NCBI RefSeq assembly: GCF_052857255.1
Contig: NC_135498.1
Span: 158,829,124 to 158,893,123 of the forward strand
Direction: 5' to 3'
From: Amblyomma americanum
Lineage: Eukaryota > Arthropoda > Arachnida > Ixodida > Ixodidae
Length of the DNA stretch: 64,000 nucleotides
The position numbers were made by a program, and so were the translations under genes. Below are positions 47,480 to 57,807 of the stretch, piece after piece. Position 1 is the first letter of the stretch. Each line of letters begins with the position of its first letter. The notes beneath the pieces were generated by a model, which did no database searches, was not told the DNA's origin, and worked only from the letters and a program-made list of their open reading frames with translations.

Positions 47480-50400
47480 CTACTCTTTCGAGCCACTCAG
47501 GAGCTTCAGGAGCAAGTTTCTGAATTTCAGCATACACTCCTGAAAATAGATCCGCGCTGGACGTGCATCAGGATCGCAATGATATCCTGCCATTCTGGAG
47601 TGCCAAATACAGTGGAGGCTCATTAGCATAAAAAGGTCGAATGGTGTCCCATCCTCACTCTCTGCAGGCAAGTACCGTATTCCATGAGAGTCTAGCGGAA
47701 ATTCCTTTTTTAAAGTCCCCTGCAAGATGTCCCAGAAGTATACCCCCTCCCAACAATGCAAAAAAACGTGATCTATTGTCTCTGGTTTTTTACAGGTTGA
47801 ACAATGTGATCCCCAAGGTAGAAATAAATGCTTCCCCTCCAAAAATTTCTTTACTGGTAGTGTTCCGGTATGTAACTTAAAGAAGAATGTTTTTGCACTT
47901 GGCGGCACCTGCATCGCCTTCACACGCTTAAGTACGTCGCGTCCCAGGCCTCCATTGTATACGGCCCTGTACATAGGTTGTGGAAGAACTACATCGCACA
48001 AATCCCTATACAACTTCTTCCTGCTAACAGAAGACAAATACTCATATGAAAACCGAACAGATAGGAATCGAACACTCGCGACAACCTCTCTAAAGTAACA
48101 AAAAATACGTCCCGATAAACTTTCGGTTGAGACAATAAAATCCGGCAGTGCATTTACAAGCCTTAATTGGCACACAGTGCGCAAAAACGGATCACATACA
48201 TCACACGCAAAAAAAAAATCTGCTTACGATCTGCCGTACAAATAAGTGCCCAAGACTCAGGCCACCTTCCTTGACCCGCATAAACAAATTCGTCCGGCTG
48301 CATCGTTCCCAGCCCGCAGCCCACACAAAAACGGCAAAGATCCGGTACAGTGACTGTACGTTCATCCTTGCACAATGCAACACTTGCGTCACGTACCACA
48401 ACCTAGACATAAAAAACAGATTACACACTGTGGCCCTTGCGAAATTGACAGATGTTGCACTTTCCACCTCTCTACCTTTTCACGCGTGGCTTGCGTCTGT
48501 TCTCTCCAGTACGGTTCGCTATCGCGATAATCGTCTAGTGGGACGCCCAAGCACTTTACTGGAGTCGTCACCCAGGACATGTTTGCAAAATGGTCGGGTT
48601 TCGTTGGCCATTCTCCGTGCCAAAGCCCCAGGGACTTTGACCAATTCACTTTACTGCCTGTGACTTTGGTGAATTCTTTTACACATGCCACGGCCTCGGT
48701 TACACCTTCCCGATTCACTGTAAACCCTGCGACATCCGCATAGGCCAGCAGCTTAACTTCTGCCGCTTGAAGCTGGAAGCCACGAATTTTTTTATTTTGC
48801 ATGATATTCAAACACAACGCTTCGATGTAAATGCAGAATAGAAGGGGGCTAAGGGGACAACCCTGGCGCACCGAACGCTGCAGGACGATGGGGGCCCCCA
48901 AACTCTTATTTACAATTAATCTTGTCGTGCAGCTCCGGTACGCCAAGGCCACTCCCTCGCCAATAATGGACCCTGCATTTACATGGTCGAGTATGCAGAA
49001 CAGGATTTCGTGTGAAACACAATCAAATGATTTCTCAAGATCTAGCTTAAGTATGGCTACACCGCTATTAGTATGATCACAACACTCAAGCACACACCTC
49101 GCTCTATGAATATTGGTATTAATGGAGCGTCCCTTGATCCCACACGTCTGGTGAGGACCGACTATATCTTGAATAACTGACTGTAGTCTCCGGGCTAAAA
49201 TCTTCATGAAAACTTTATAATCTACGCTTGTGAGTGAGATAGGACGATATGCTGTGACCGGTTGTAACTTTTCTGCTTCATCATGTTTAGGAATTAACAC
49301 TGTGTGGGATTTACCGTAAGACGGAGGCAGTTCACTTACTTTGTAGGCTTCATTATACACTGCTGTCAGTACTGACACTATTTCGTTTTCATATGCTTTG
49401 TAAAAAGCCGCACTTAGTTCATCAGGTCCAGGTGATTTTCCAAGGTCCAAATTTTCTGTCGCATGCTCTACCTCTGGCGCAGTTATCGCCAGCTCCAACC
49501 TTTCTTTCTGTTTGTCATCTAATCGCGGTAAAGCGCCAAGAAACTTTTCCTTGAACGCGCTCACATCCACTTCTTGCTTCGCAAACAACACCTGATAATA
49601 TACAAGAAATGCCTGCTGGATATGACCGCTTTCTCCAGATAACGCCCCACCCCAATCAATCTTTTCAATGTGGTTTCGCTGAGCATGCGTTTTTTATATT
49701 CCTAGCGCTCGTTTTGACGGTGTCTCCCCAGCGGCTACATCTTGCGCCCTAGCCCGCACAAGCGCGCCAGGATAGCGTTCTTCTTCGAAGAGTTCAATCT
49801 TGCGTTTTATTTTTCTAATGTCGTCCATCCACTTTCCACGCTCTTCGCTTTCCTTTTCGACAAGTTTAGCCAGTAAAGATCTTAAATTTTCTTCCTCACG
49901 CTTCTCCTCTTGTCGTATACAGCTTGACCTTTCGATCGCTGCTATCTTTATTTGCTGTTTGCAAAGTTCTCACTGCTGCCATACTTTCAGTTCCCCGCTC
50001 GTCTCTAATTTTCCGATTTCTTCATTTACTTTCCTGCTAAAGATGCCGTCTGTAATCATATTATTTAATTTCCACATCTCCCAAGAACACTGATTTCCTC
50101 TTTTCTTTGTCCCTATCCCACACTCCACTAAACAATGATCATAAAATGATACCGGTACTACACTGTAGGTACTGAATTTTGAAATAACATCCGGCGACAC
50201 ATAAATGCGATCTAGCCGTGCATGGCTGGACCGCTGAAAATGTGTGAACCTCACAGAGCGCTCTCCTTCTAAACATTCCGCCACATCATTGAGATTGCAC
50301 GTCGCTATAACCTCTGAGAGTGCCTCAGTGTTTCTGTCCCTAAACGCCCGTGCACTGGTTTTATCACAACCCCTCAGAACGGAATTGAAGTCACCCATGA

Positions 50401-50828
50401 TGATCAGGGATTTCTCACACATTAAGTACTTTTGTAGGTTTTGAAAAAAAAAACTGTCCTTTCATCCACCGCATTTGGAGCGTGCACACAAATGATGCGC
50501 CAATATGTTTTGTTGTACACGAAGTCAACCAAAACACACCTACCTGATGGACACGCCATATATCCCTGAACCTCAAGTCCCGGTAAATTCTTAATGAAAA
50601 TGACACAGCCGCAGAAGTGCATATAGCGTGGGACACTACTGCAAAATACCTAGACGTGAAACGTCTCACCATGTTCCCGGTCTCATCTTCCCCGTCAATT
50701 TTCGTTTCCTGCACTGCCAGGACGTCAATGTCATGCTCAGTTAAAATGCGGTATACCTGGCTCTGCTTCTTGCTTGCCAGTCCCCTGACCTTAAGTGTAC
50801 CGACTTTTATGGGGGACGCAGGAGCCAT
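47480..50828 (-). pseudogene. LINE A ORF2: APE endonuclease, RT, zinc-finger end
   Basis: From ATG at 50828 (MAPASPIKVG): endonuclease with VQETK, GDFN, ARLDRIYVS and DH motifs, frameshifted near 50620 and again near 50420. RT (48389-49591) has YRPISLTSVDYK, LDLEKSFD and RQGCPLSPLLF, but the catalytic YADD reads YADV: one Asp is missing at about 48740. The C-terminal part (47480-48184) has C-x2-C and H-x4-C (CSTCKKPETIDHVFLHC). Several frame breaks separate the blocks. RT activity should be lost. Confidence 0.85.
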
Positions 50829-50879
50829 TTTCATGCAGAAGAAAGAGGCCGGGAACATGGTGCTTACCATTCCCGTCTA

Positions 50880-52112
50880 GCGCGTGGCTAGACGAAGTCT
50901 GACACCGGAGCCATCCGGTGCTGGTTCCAGGCCTGGCTGCGGGGGCGGTTTGTCGAGGGTTCTCCTCTCCGTCGACACATTAGGTCGTGGTCGGGTGGAT
51001 GGCTGCCGTCCTTGGGTCGTTTTTGCCGGCGGCTCCTCGACACTGGGGGCTGCCGCCTTGTCTCCATCGGCTCCGGTCTGGGCGTGTGGTCGCTTCGCTG
51101 GGGCAGGACCACTGGTAGTACGGGCGCCGCTTATGTGATGGTCCTCGTTCGGAGTAGCTGGCTCGGTTTCTTGGAGCGCTGGCGCGCTTATTGCATCTCT
51201 CTTGCCTCCATCCCATTTTTCGAAGATTCTGCCCCTTCAGGCTTCCGCCCACCATCGCTGCTGGAGGGTCCCGAAGAGTCCGTCGCACCTGCGTGCTTTT
51301 CGGGCTCCCCTATGCCTTTTGCAGATTCCTCGGCTTCGGCTACGTCCATCAGGAGTTCCGCAGAGTCGTCTTTCGACACAGCACCCGTAGCCACCACATA
51401 AGTGTGGACACAGTCGGTATCCGCGTGAGCGTACCGCCGACATTTCGTACAGCGGGGAACTTTACATTCACGCCGCACGTGGCCCGTACCGTGGCAGCGC
51501 AGGCACTGCATTGGACGTCCCGGTGCCACGACAAAAGCCAACTCTCCGGTGACGCGTGCCTGGTGTGGTAGGTCATCCACTTTCAGACCGGGCTTCAACT
51601 TCAGTAGGACAGTCCTTGTCGTTGAGCTCTTGTAATTGACGCCTTGGATCCGCCATCGCTCTCGCGTAACGTCTGTCACTTTGCCAAATGCCGCTAATGC
51701 CGTCCGGATGTCGTCGTCGGCCACACCATGAAGCCTCCAGTGTAGCCGCAGCTTTACCTGCTGGTCTTCCGGGTCGATGATGAGGCAGCGGCGACTCTTA
51801 ACTTGCAGATCATTGAAGGCGAGCAACTTCTTTGCTGCCTCCGTGCTCCGCAGGGTAACCGCCCACACATAGTTGATTTGGTACGCCCCCAACGCGACCA
51901 CGTCGGGGAGCGTACCGGTCTCGGCCTGGGCGTCGCGGAAAACCTCGACGCGAAACGGCCTCGCTAGCACGTCTCCGTGAAGAAAAACTGTTGAAAATAA
52001 CACGTCCTGTGGGCAGCGTCGACAAAATTATCTGGTACTCCTTATCTTCGCAGTCATCAATCCTGTTTCCGCGGCCGTCGAAGGCCGCTGTCGCCGCTCC
52101 GCTGGAGCCCAT
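50880..52112 (-). pseudogene. LINE A ORF1: zinc-knuckle RNA-binding protein
   Basis: Start ATG at 52112 (MGSSGAATAAFDGRGN). A frameshift near 52000 moves the reading to the frame that runs to 51188. That frame has an RRM-like middle (VTLRSTEAAKKLL, LRLHWRLHGVADDDIRTAL), then three CCHC-type segments (CLRCHGTGHVRREC, CTKCRRYAH). The C-terminal tail continues in other frames to about 50880. Two breaks in all. Confidence 0.8.
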
Positions 52113-52153
52113 GATACTGCGATCCGATCAGCTCGGCTGCCGGAAGCAGAATG

Positions 52154-52174
52154 AACCAATTGCGCCACTGGGGA
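52154..52174 (-). tRNA. tRNA-Ile(UAU)-like 5' fragment, upstream of LINE A
   Basis: TCCCCAG acceptor strand, then TGGCGCAATTGGTT (A box), cut at the LINE 5' end. Confidence 0.75.
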
Positions 52175-52281
52175 GATGGCGGCTGAGCACTCAGAAGGCG
52201 TTCTGTATTTTAACCGACACATGCAAATAGATTTGTACCTCCGCCGGCAGAAAGTACTAGACAAGTAATAACAAACAGCAT

Positions 52282-52364
52282 TCCCCACGTGAGGCTCAAA
52301 CTCACAACTCCGGCCTTGCTCACGAGCACTGTCGTATAAGTACCAGGTCTACCCAATTGCGCCC
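52282..52364 (-). tRNA. tRNA-Ile(UAU)-like 3' part, downstream of LINE B
   Basis: Begins GGGCGCAATTGGG after the A-tail, then GGTACTTATA with anticodon TAT, the putative intron, and a T arm with GAGTTTGAGCCTC. Diverged from the other units. Confidence 0.65.
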
Positions 52365-52437
52365 TTGGTTTTTTTTTTTGTTTCCTGTTCTGCGGTCCGC
52401 AACAGTACATGCTTACACATGCACAAATAAAAACAAT

Positions 52438-55400
52438 TTAAAAGGCGCTTGCCGGTCTTTGGCGTGCGCCGGTGTTTAAAAGTGGTTCAAATTTGACAAG
52501 AGCGTCTAACACCGGCAGCCAGTCTGGCTGCTCATTGATTGCCTTACACACTTCGCGTATGAAAGTAACACTTTCAATGAAGTACTCTCGAGCAGGCCTT
52601 GGGTTCAAATCGGCATGATGCACAGCCATCCTAGTGCGCCATATACTGTGGAGGCATAGGGCCATAATCATATCATGTGACACCCCTCCTTCATTAGCGG
52701 TAGGGAGAAAGCGGATGCCGTACGGCGTATTTGGCAAGTCCTTCTTTATGGTGCGTTACAGTAAGTCTCATTCAAAAACCGCGTCTGAACAGTCAAGGAG
52801 TATGTGGTCAATAGTCTTCGGTCTTCTACAGTGCAAACAGTTTACAGTCCATGGGAGGAAGATGCCTTTTTGCTCGAGCCACGGCTTGACCGGGAGCGTC
52901 GCAGTGTGTACTTGAAAAAAGAAGCTTTTCACAGACGGCCTAACCGGCATGCGCTTTACCCTCTTCAAAACATCCTTACCCCCTCCATATGGATACAGTG
53001 AACGATACATTGGGACTGGCATATACACGATATCTTTTTACAGTTTCTTTCGGGTGACGTTGCTCAGGTACGCTACCGAAAAGCGTGCCTGAAGGACGCG
53101 GAAAGACAAAACAACCTCCCGTAAAAATCCGCACACACTTGGCCCGTTGGCCAGAGAAGATGAGACAACAAAAAACGGCAATTGATCACGCAGTCTGGTT
53201 TGAGTTACTTTCCGCAGAAATTCACCAGTTTGGTCTCGCACAAACAGAAACCTGGAAACCACTTGCTTCAAAAACAAGCGGACTAAACCCAGCCCTGCAC
53301 TCTTCAGTGCGCGAAACAGATTGGTGCGACTCGTGCGCTCCCATGTTGAACACCATATATACACAGCAAGCACTCGGTGCAGTTTTTGTATGCTCACTCT
53401 TGACGCACGCACGACCTGCAGAACATACCAAATCTTTGCTACAAGAAATGGGTTGCAGTCGGTTGATCTCGCAAATATATAGAGGTCCCGCCCTCCGAAC
53501 TTTGCCTTCTTTTCCTTAATACGTTCCGGCTTCGTGCTTCTGCGGTGTCTTTATAGTGCTGCAGAGGCACTCCCAGATACTTTGTTGGCGAGAGCGACCA
53601 TTGCGTATTTTCAAACACAGCTGGTGTGAGGCCCCATTCACCGTGCCAGATACCGACTGATTTGTTCCAATTGATACTACTTCCCGTCATCTTGCAGAAC
53701 TTGGTTGTCATTTTTATTGCGTTGCTGACACTGGGTTTGTCGACTCAGAAAATCACAATGTCATCCGCGTATGACAAAAAATTAACTTCGCTTGAACAAA
53801 AACTAAAACCGGTAATAGCCTTGTTCGTTATAATGCTTAAACAAAATGGCTCGCGAAACAAAGCAAATAATAAGGGTGACAAGGGACACCCTTGCCTAGC
53901 AGACGATATCACTTGGATTGAAGTGGTTGTCCTATTTATTATAATTCTGATAAAATTATTAGCGTAGCATAGCTCTATCCCCTGTAAAAGTTACTTGCCG
54001 ACGTCGGCGTGTTTCAAGACACTAAAAAGGACCTTGTGGTCGACTTTATCGAAAGCTTTTTCTAAATACAACTGAACCATTGCTACCTTCCCACAGTGCG
54101 CATCACAACACTCTAGAACAGTTCTTGTCACGTGTATGTTCGTTTCGTTAGGACGCCCTCTAATGCGGCATGTTTGGTGCGGTCCCACTAGCTCTTGTAT
54201 TGCCCGTTGTAGTCTTTTACCTAACACTTTCGCAAAAATCTTATAACCTCTGTTGGCCAGCGTTATCGGTCGGTACGCACGCACAAACAAAAGTGAAGTA
54301 GCGTCATCAGATTTAGGAATCAGCACCACATGGCTATGTCTAAAAGACGGAGGCAATTCTTTTGTGTTGTATGCTTCTATTACACATTGCAGCACCATTG
54401 CAACCTTGTCTTTAAAAGCTTTACAAAATTCTGAACCTAACCCGCCCGGTCCTGGTGCTTTTCCGGTGCTTAATTCATCAATAACGCTTCCTATTTCTGT
54501 TATGGTAATTGGTGCCTCTAGGCTTTCTTTCACTTCTAGCTTTGGCATGAGCTTTAAGAACTCTGTTTCAAATTCTTCTGCGAGTTCTGGTTCCCGGCTA
54601 ATCAGTTCACAGTAATAGTCTACGAAAGCGCACTTAATCGATTTGCTGTCTCGCACAACTGTGTCTCTGAACGTTATCGCTCTTATTTCGTTGCGTGCAG
54701 CATAGATCCTTTCGTCTGACATGGATCGCCGAGTCGGGGCTTCCCCCATGTACAATATTTCAGCACGCGCGCGTATTACCGCTCCACGGTATCTGTCTAC
54801 ATCGGTTATCTCAAGTTCACTCTTCACTTCTTTTATTTCTTTAATGAACCGACCCGGCGACGAAGCTTCTCCGCTCAAATAGCAGTCCAACTTTTTTTTT
54901 CAGTTCATTTCCTTTTTCTTTTTATTCTTACTCCGTACGCTGGCTCTTTCTATGGCAGTTATTTTCGTGTCTTGTTTGAATAGTCCCCACGCTGCAGTGT
55001 AGCTTTGCATCTTGCATGCAAGCACGTCGTTCATTTTGTCTTGCATTTTCTGTATAAAATAATCTTCATCAAGAATCTGAACATTGAACTTCCACAGACC
55101 CAGTTGAATTTAGGTGTTTTTTTTTACCCGACGTCACAGTGACGAAACTGTGATCACTAAAAGAAACGTTTTTACATCATAATTGGTACACGCAGGCACC
55201 AGTGTTGCCGAAACGTAAATTCGGTCTAATCTGGCGAGGCTGCCTCGCTGCTGATGGGTAAAGTATTGGAACGTTAGATTAGACATAAAGTAACCCACAT
55301 CTTCCAGTGCTCGGTCTTTTACACACTCGCTCAGAAACACCGAACTCGTGTATCGAACCGGTGCCTTTCTCGCTTGATCTGCTGATCTGCACCTACAGTT

Positions 55401-55853
55401 AAAACCTCCCAAGAAGACAATGATCCTTTCATGACTGTTTAGGTGTCGATCAGCACTTTCAAAAAACATTTTTCGTTCACTTGCGCTATTTGGAGGATAT
55501 AAACAAATAACTCGGAACTTATTTGCATGTAGAACAAACTCACACGTAATGAGGTGGCCACTATCACAAGTGTAAACACATTCTATAAACGCTTCAAGGG
55601 AATCTTTAACAAATAAAGGACACCCACCCGCTGTGCCAATAGCGTGAGAAATGCACACATTATACCGCGCTCTGAAAGGTTCCACCATGCGGTTCGTTGC
55701 CTCTTCGCTTTCAACTTTCGTTTCTTGAACAGCAATTACATCTAAGTCATATTCCATAAAAAGCCGACTAAGTTGGTATTATTTCCTACTATTAGACAAG
55801 CCGCGCACGATGAGTGTGCCCACGTGTAAACTTGTTTCTAGGTTGACTGCCAT
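52438..55853 (-). pseudogene. LINE B ORF2: endonuclease, RT, zinc-finger end
   Basis: ATG at 55853. Endonuclease block 55134-55757 (VQETKVESEEA, ARLDRIYVS). RT block 53991-54890 (GKAPGPGG, YRPITLANRGYKIF, QLYLEKAFDKVDHKVLF). The catalytic region reads SYADDIVIF followed at once by TGA near 53745, so YADD is intact but truncated. C-terminal blocks are at 52768-53028 (CLHCRRPKTIDHILLDC) and 52438-52737. Multiple breaks. Confidence 0.82.
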
Positions 55854-56055
55854 TTTACTTAAAGAAGCACCCGAACCATACAGTATCGCCTCCATTATTG
55901 GAATGCATCCTCGAAGTCGCATTTCCTACAAACTGCGCTGTAACTTGCGGCCTTCGGCTGATTGAGGCGGCGTTTCTTATGTTACCGCAAGCAAGTGGCT
56001 CTACCTTAGCCACTGTCGCTGGCCGGCGGGTTCGACACACTCACTTGGCATCGGG

Positions 56056-57255
56056 TCACGTCGGCGGCAGTGCCAACAGCTTCCGTTCGGGCTGAGGCTC
56101 GGGCGGAATTTTGGGTGCTGGCTTCAATGTTGATCTTCGGGTGGGCGTAGTTTTCACAGGCGGCTCCCCGCCGACTTCTTTGCTTGTGTCGTGCGTCTCG
56201 TTGCCGCTATCGTCGTGAAGCCGCTTCGCCGCGGTGGCACCGACGCTCGACATCACGACGTCTTCAGTTCCCTGCTGCGTGACGGTCGCAGTATGCGAGG
56301 CGCTAGTCATCTTTTTGTCATTCTTTTCGGGGTAGTCGTTGGTGGGCGTTGTAGCCCTCCCCGGCTTGCCCTCCTTTGTTGGTGCGCTCTGTTCCTCTTC
56401 CTCCGAAGGAGGAACCGGGCTAATGGCGTCTTGAGCTGGCGGTTCAGTCGCACCACCAGCTGCTTCTTCTGCGTCGGCCTGATCGATGAGGGGCTCAGCT
56501 TGGACTTCATTGCTTGCGACGAGTCCTGTTACATTGGCGTACGTTCGAGTACACTTGCTCTCATCACGGCCGTAGAGCTTGCGCACAGTGCAGCGCGGCA
56601 CTTTGCACTCTCGCCTAATGTGGCCCCGACTGTTACTCCTTAAGCATAACGGCGGGCGACCTGGAACGACCAGTAGGGCAGTACTTCCGGTAATACGTAC
56701 TTGATGTGGCACATACTCGAGAGTCAGTCCGGGTTTCAGTTTCAGGCCGACTATGCGGGTAGAAGAGCCCTTGTCAGAAATGCCTTGAACGCGCCAGTAT
56801 TCCCGAGACAGGTCAGTTACTTTCTCATGCGGGGCCAGCGCAGAACGAATACCTTCGTCTGGGGCGTTATGCAGCACCCAATGCGGTTTCAAAAGCATAT
56901 CCATGGTTGGTCGGGCAAATGACAAGGCATCGTTTCTCCTTAACTTTCACTTCGCCAGCTTACAGAATTTTCTTCGTCGCTTCTCGGCTACTGAAGATGA
57001 CCGCCCACACGTGGTTCATCTGAAACGCCCCCAGATCTAGCAGTTTGGGGAGCATCCCCAGGCGAACCAACGTGTCCCGAAAGTCTTCAACACGAAATTC
57101 CTGGCTTTCAAATCATCGTAAAGAAAGACAGTATTCAAAACGGACGCACCTGCTGGTAATTGCGGCAACACAACTTGATAATCCTGGGCATCTTGACCAA
57201 TAGACCTGTTTCCGCGGCCCTGCTGGGCCGCTGACACCGCTCCATCGGCGCTCAT
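56056..57255 (-). pseudogene. LINE B ORF1: zinc-knuckle protein
   Basis: ATG at 57255 (MSADGAVSAAQQGRGN). The frame breaks near 57040 and resumes at 56925, reading to the stop at 56056. RRM-like middle, then CLRSNSRGHIRREC in which the second knuckle Cys is replaced by Ser, and a long Glu/Pro/Thr-rich C-terminus ending in LLALPPT. Confidence 0.8.
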
Positions 57256-57296
57256 GAAAACGCGACCGTTCGCTAACGCGGCCAGAAGCAGTCCTC

Positions 57297-57302
57297 CTGG
57301 GA
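57297..57302 (-). other. Remnant of the tRNA acceptor upstream of LINE B
   Basis: Only a TCCCAG-like acceptor piece remains at the LINE B 5' junction. It is continuous with the spacer at 57303-57405. Confidence 0.5.
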
Positions 57303-57405
57303 AGCTCGGCACTCACAAGGCGTTGTGTATTTTAACTGGCACATGCCCATAGAATTTTGCTTCGACCGGCAGAAGGCGCTAGAAACGTAATAAAGAAAGG
57401 GGTAT

Positions 57406-57496
57406 TCCCCAGGTGGGGCTCCAATTCACAACCCTGGCATTGCTGACGAGCACTGTCGTATAAGTACCGCGTGCTAACCAATTGCGCTACTGAAGA
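57406..57496 (-). tRNA. tRNA-Ile(UAU)-like gene, not interrupted by a LINE
   Basis: 91 nt: acceptor TCTTCAG/CTGGGGA (pairs with two G-U), D arm AGCGCAATTGGTTAGCAC (one mismatch), CGGTACTTATA with anticodon TAT, an 18-nt intron after A37, then ATGCCA and a T arm with mismatches. Known metazoan tRNA-Ile(UAU) genes carry an intron at this place. Several stem mismatches make a working tRNA doubtful. Confidence 0.65.
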
Positions 57497-57600
57497 GCTG
57501 GCGGTTGAGCACTCACAATGCTTTCCGTATTTTATCCGGCACACGCCCATAGAATTTTGCTTTGACCGGCAGAAGGCGTTAGAAACTTAAAAAAGAAAGT

Positions 57601-57687
57601 CTTCCAAGGTGAGGCTCGAACTCACAGCCCCCGGCATTGCTCACGAGCACTGTCGTATAAGTAACGTGTGCTAACCAATTGTGCCAC
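57601..57687 (-). tRNA. tRNA-Ile(UAU)-like 3' part, downstream of LINE C
   Basis: Starts GTGGCACAATTGGTTAGC after the A-tail, then GTTACTTATA with anticodon TAT, the intron, ATGCCG, and GAGTTCGAGCCTC. Joins to 62637-62657. Confidence 0.7.
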
Positions 57688-57807
57688 TTTTTTTTCTTTA
57701 TTGCAGGTCTCTGTCAGCGCGCACTAATACAGGACGATACACAAACAGAAAAGAAAAATTAGGAAAACAAAAAGTGCTGTAGCATCCAGCTTTCTACTGA
57801 TGTCACT

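Larger units (their letters stand above)
47330..52153 (-). mobile_element. LINE A: Tx1-like non-LTR retrotransposon in tRNA-Ile
   Basis: 4824 bp from CATTCTGCTTCCGG at the 5' end to an AATAAA-containing A-tail at the 3' end. GTGGCGCAATTGGTT is present on both sides (52154-52168 and 47315-47329) as target duplication. ORF1 is a zinc-knuckle protein; ORF2 is endonuclease, RT and a C-terminal zinc-finger region. The Tx1-clade assignment rests on ORF1/ORF2 organisation and remembered similarity of tick relatives. Confidence 0.85.
52365..57296 (-). mobile_element. LINE B: Tx1-like element, second insertion
   Basis: About 4.93 kb, same organisation as A and C. The 3' junction is at the same tRNA position. 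At the 5' end the GTGGCGCAATTGGTT copy is missing: only the acceptor-like CCCAGG remains, so the target was truncated on that side. ORF1 and ORF2 are recognisable but broken. Confidence 0.8.

Noticed and set aside
52175..52281. The tRNA-flanking spacers as part of the LINE (UTR or LTR-like)
   Set aside because: The uninterrupted unit at 57406-57496 has the same spacers on both sides, and the 15-bp duplications place the LINE ends inside the tRNA.
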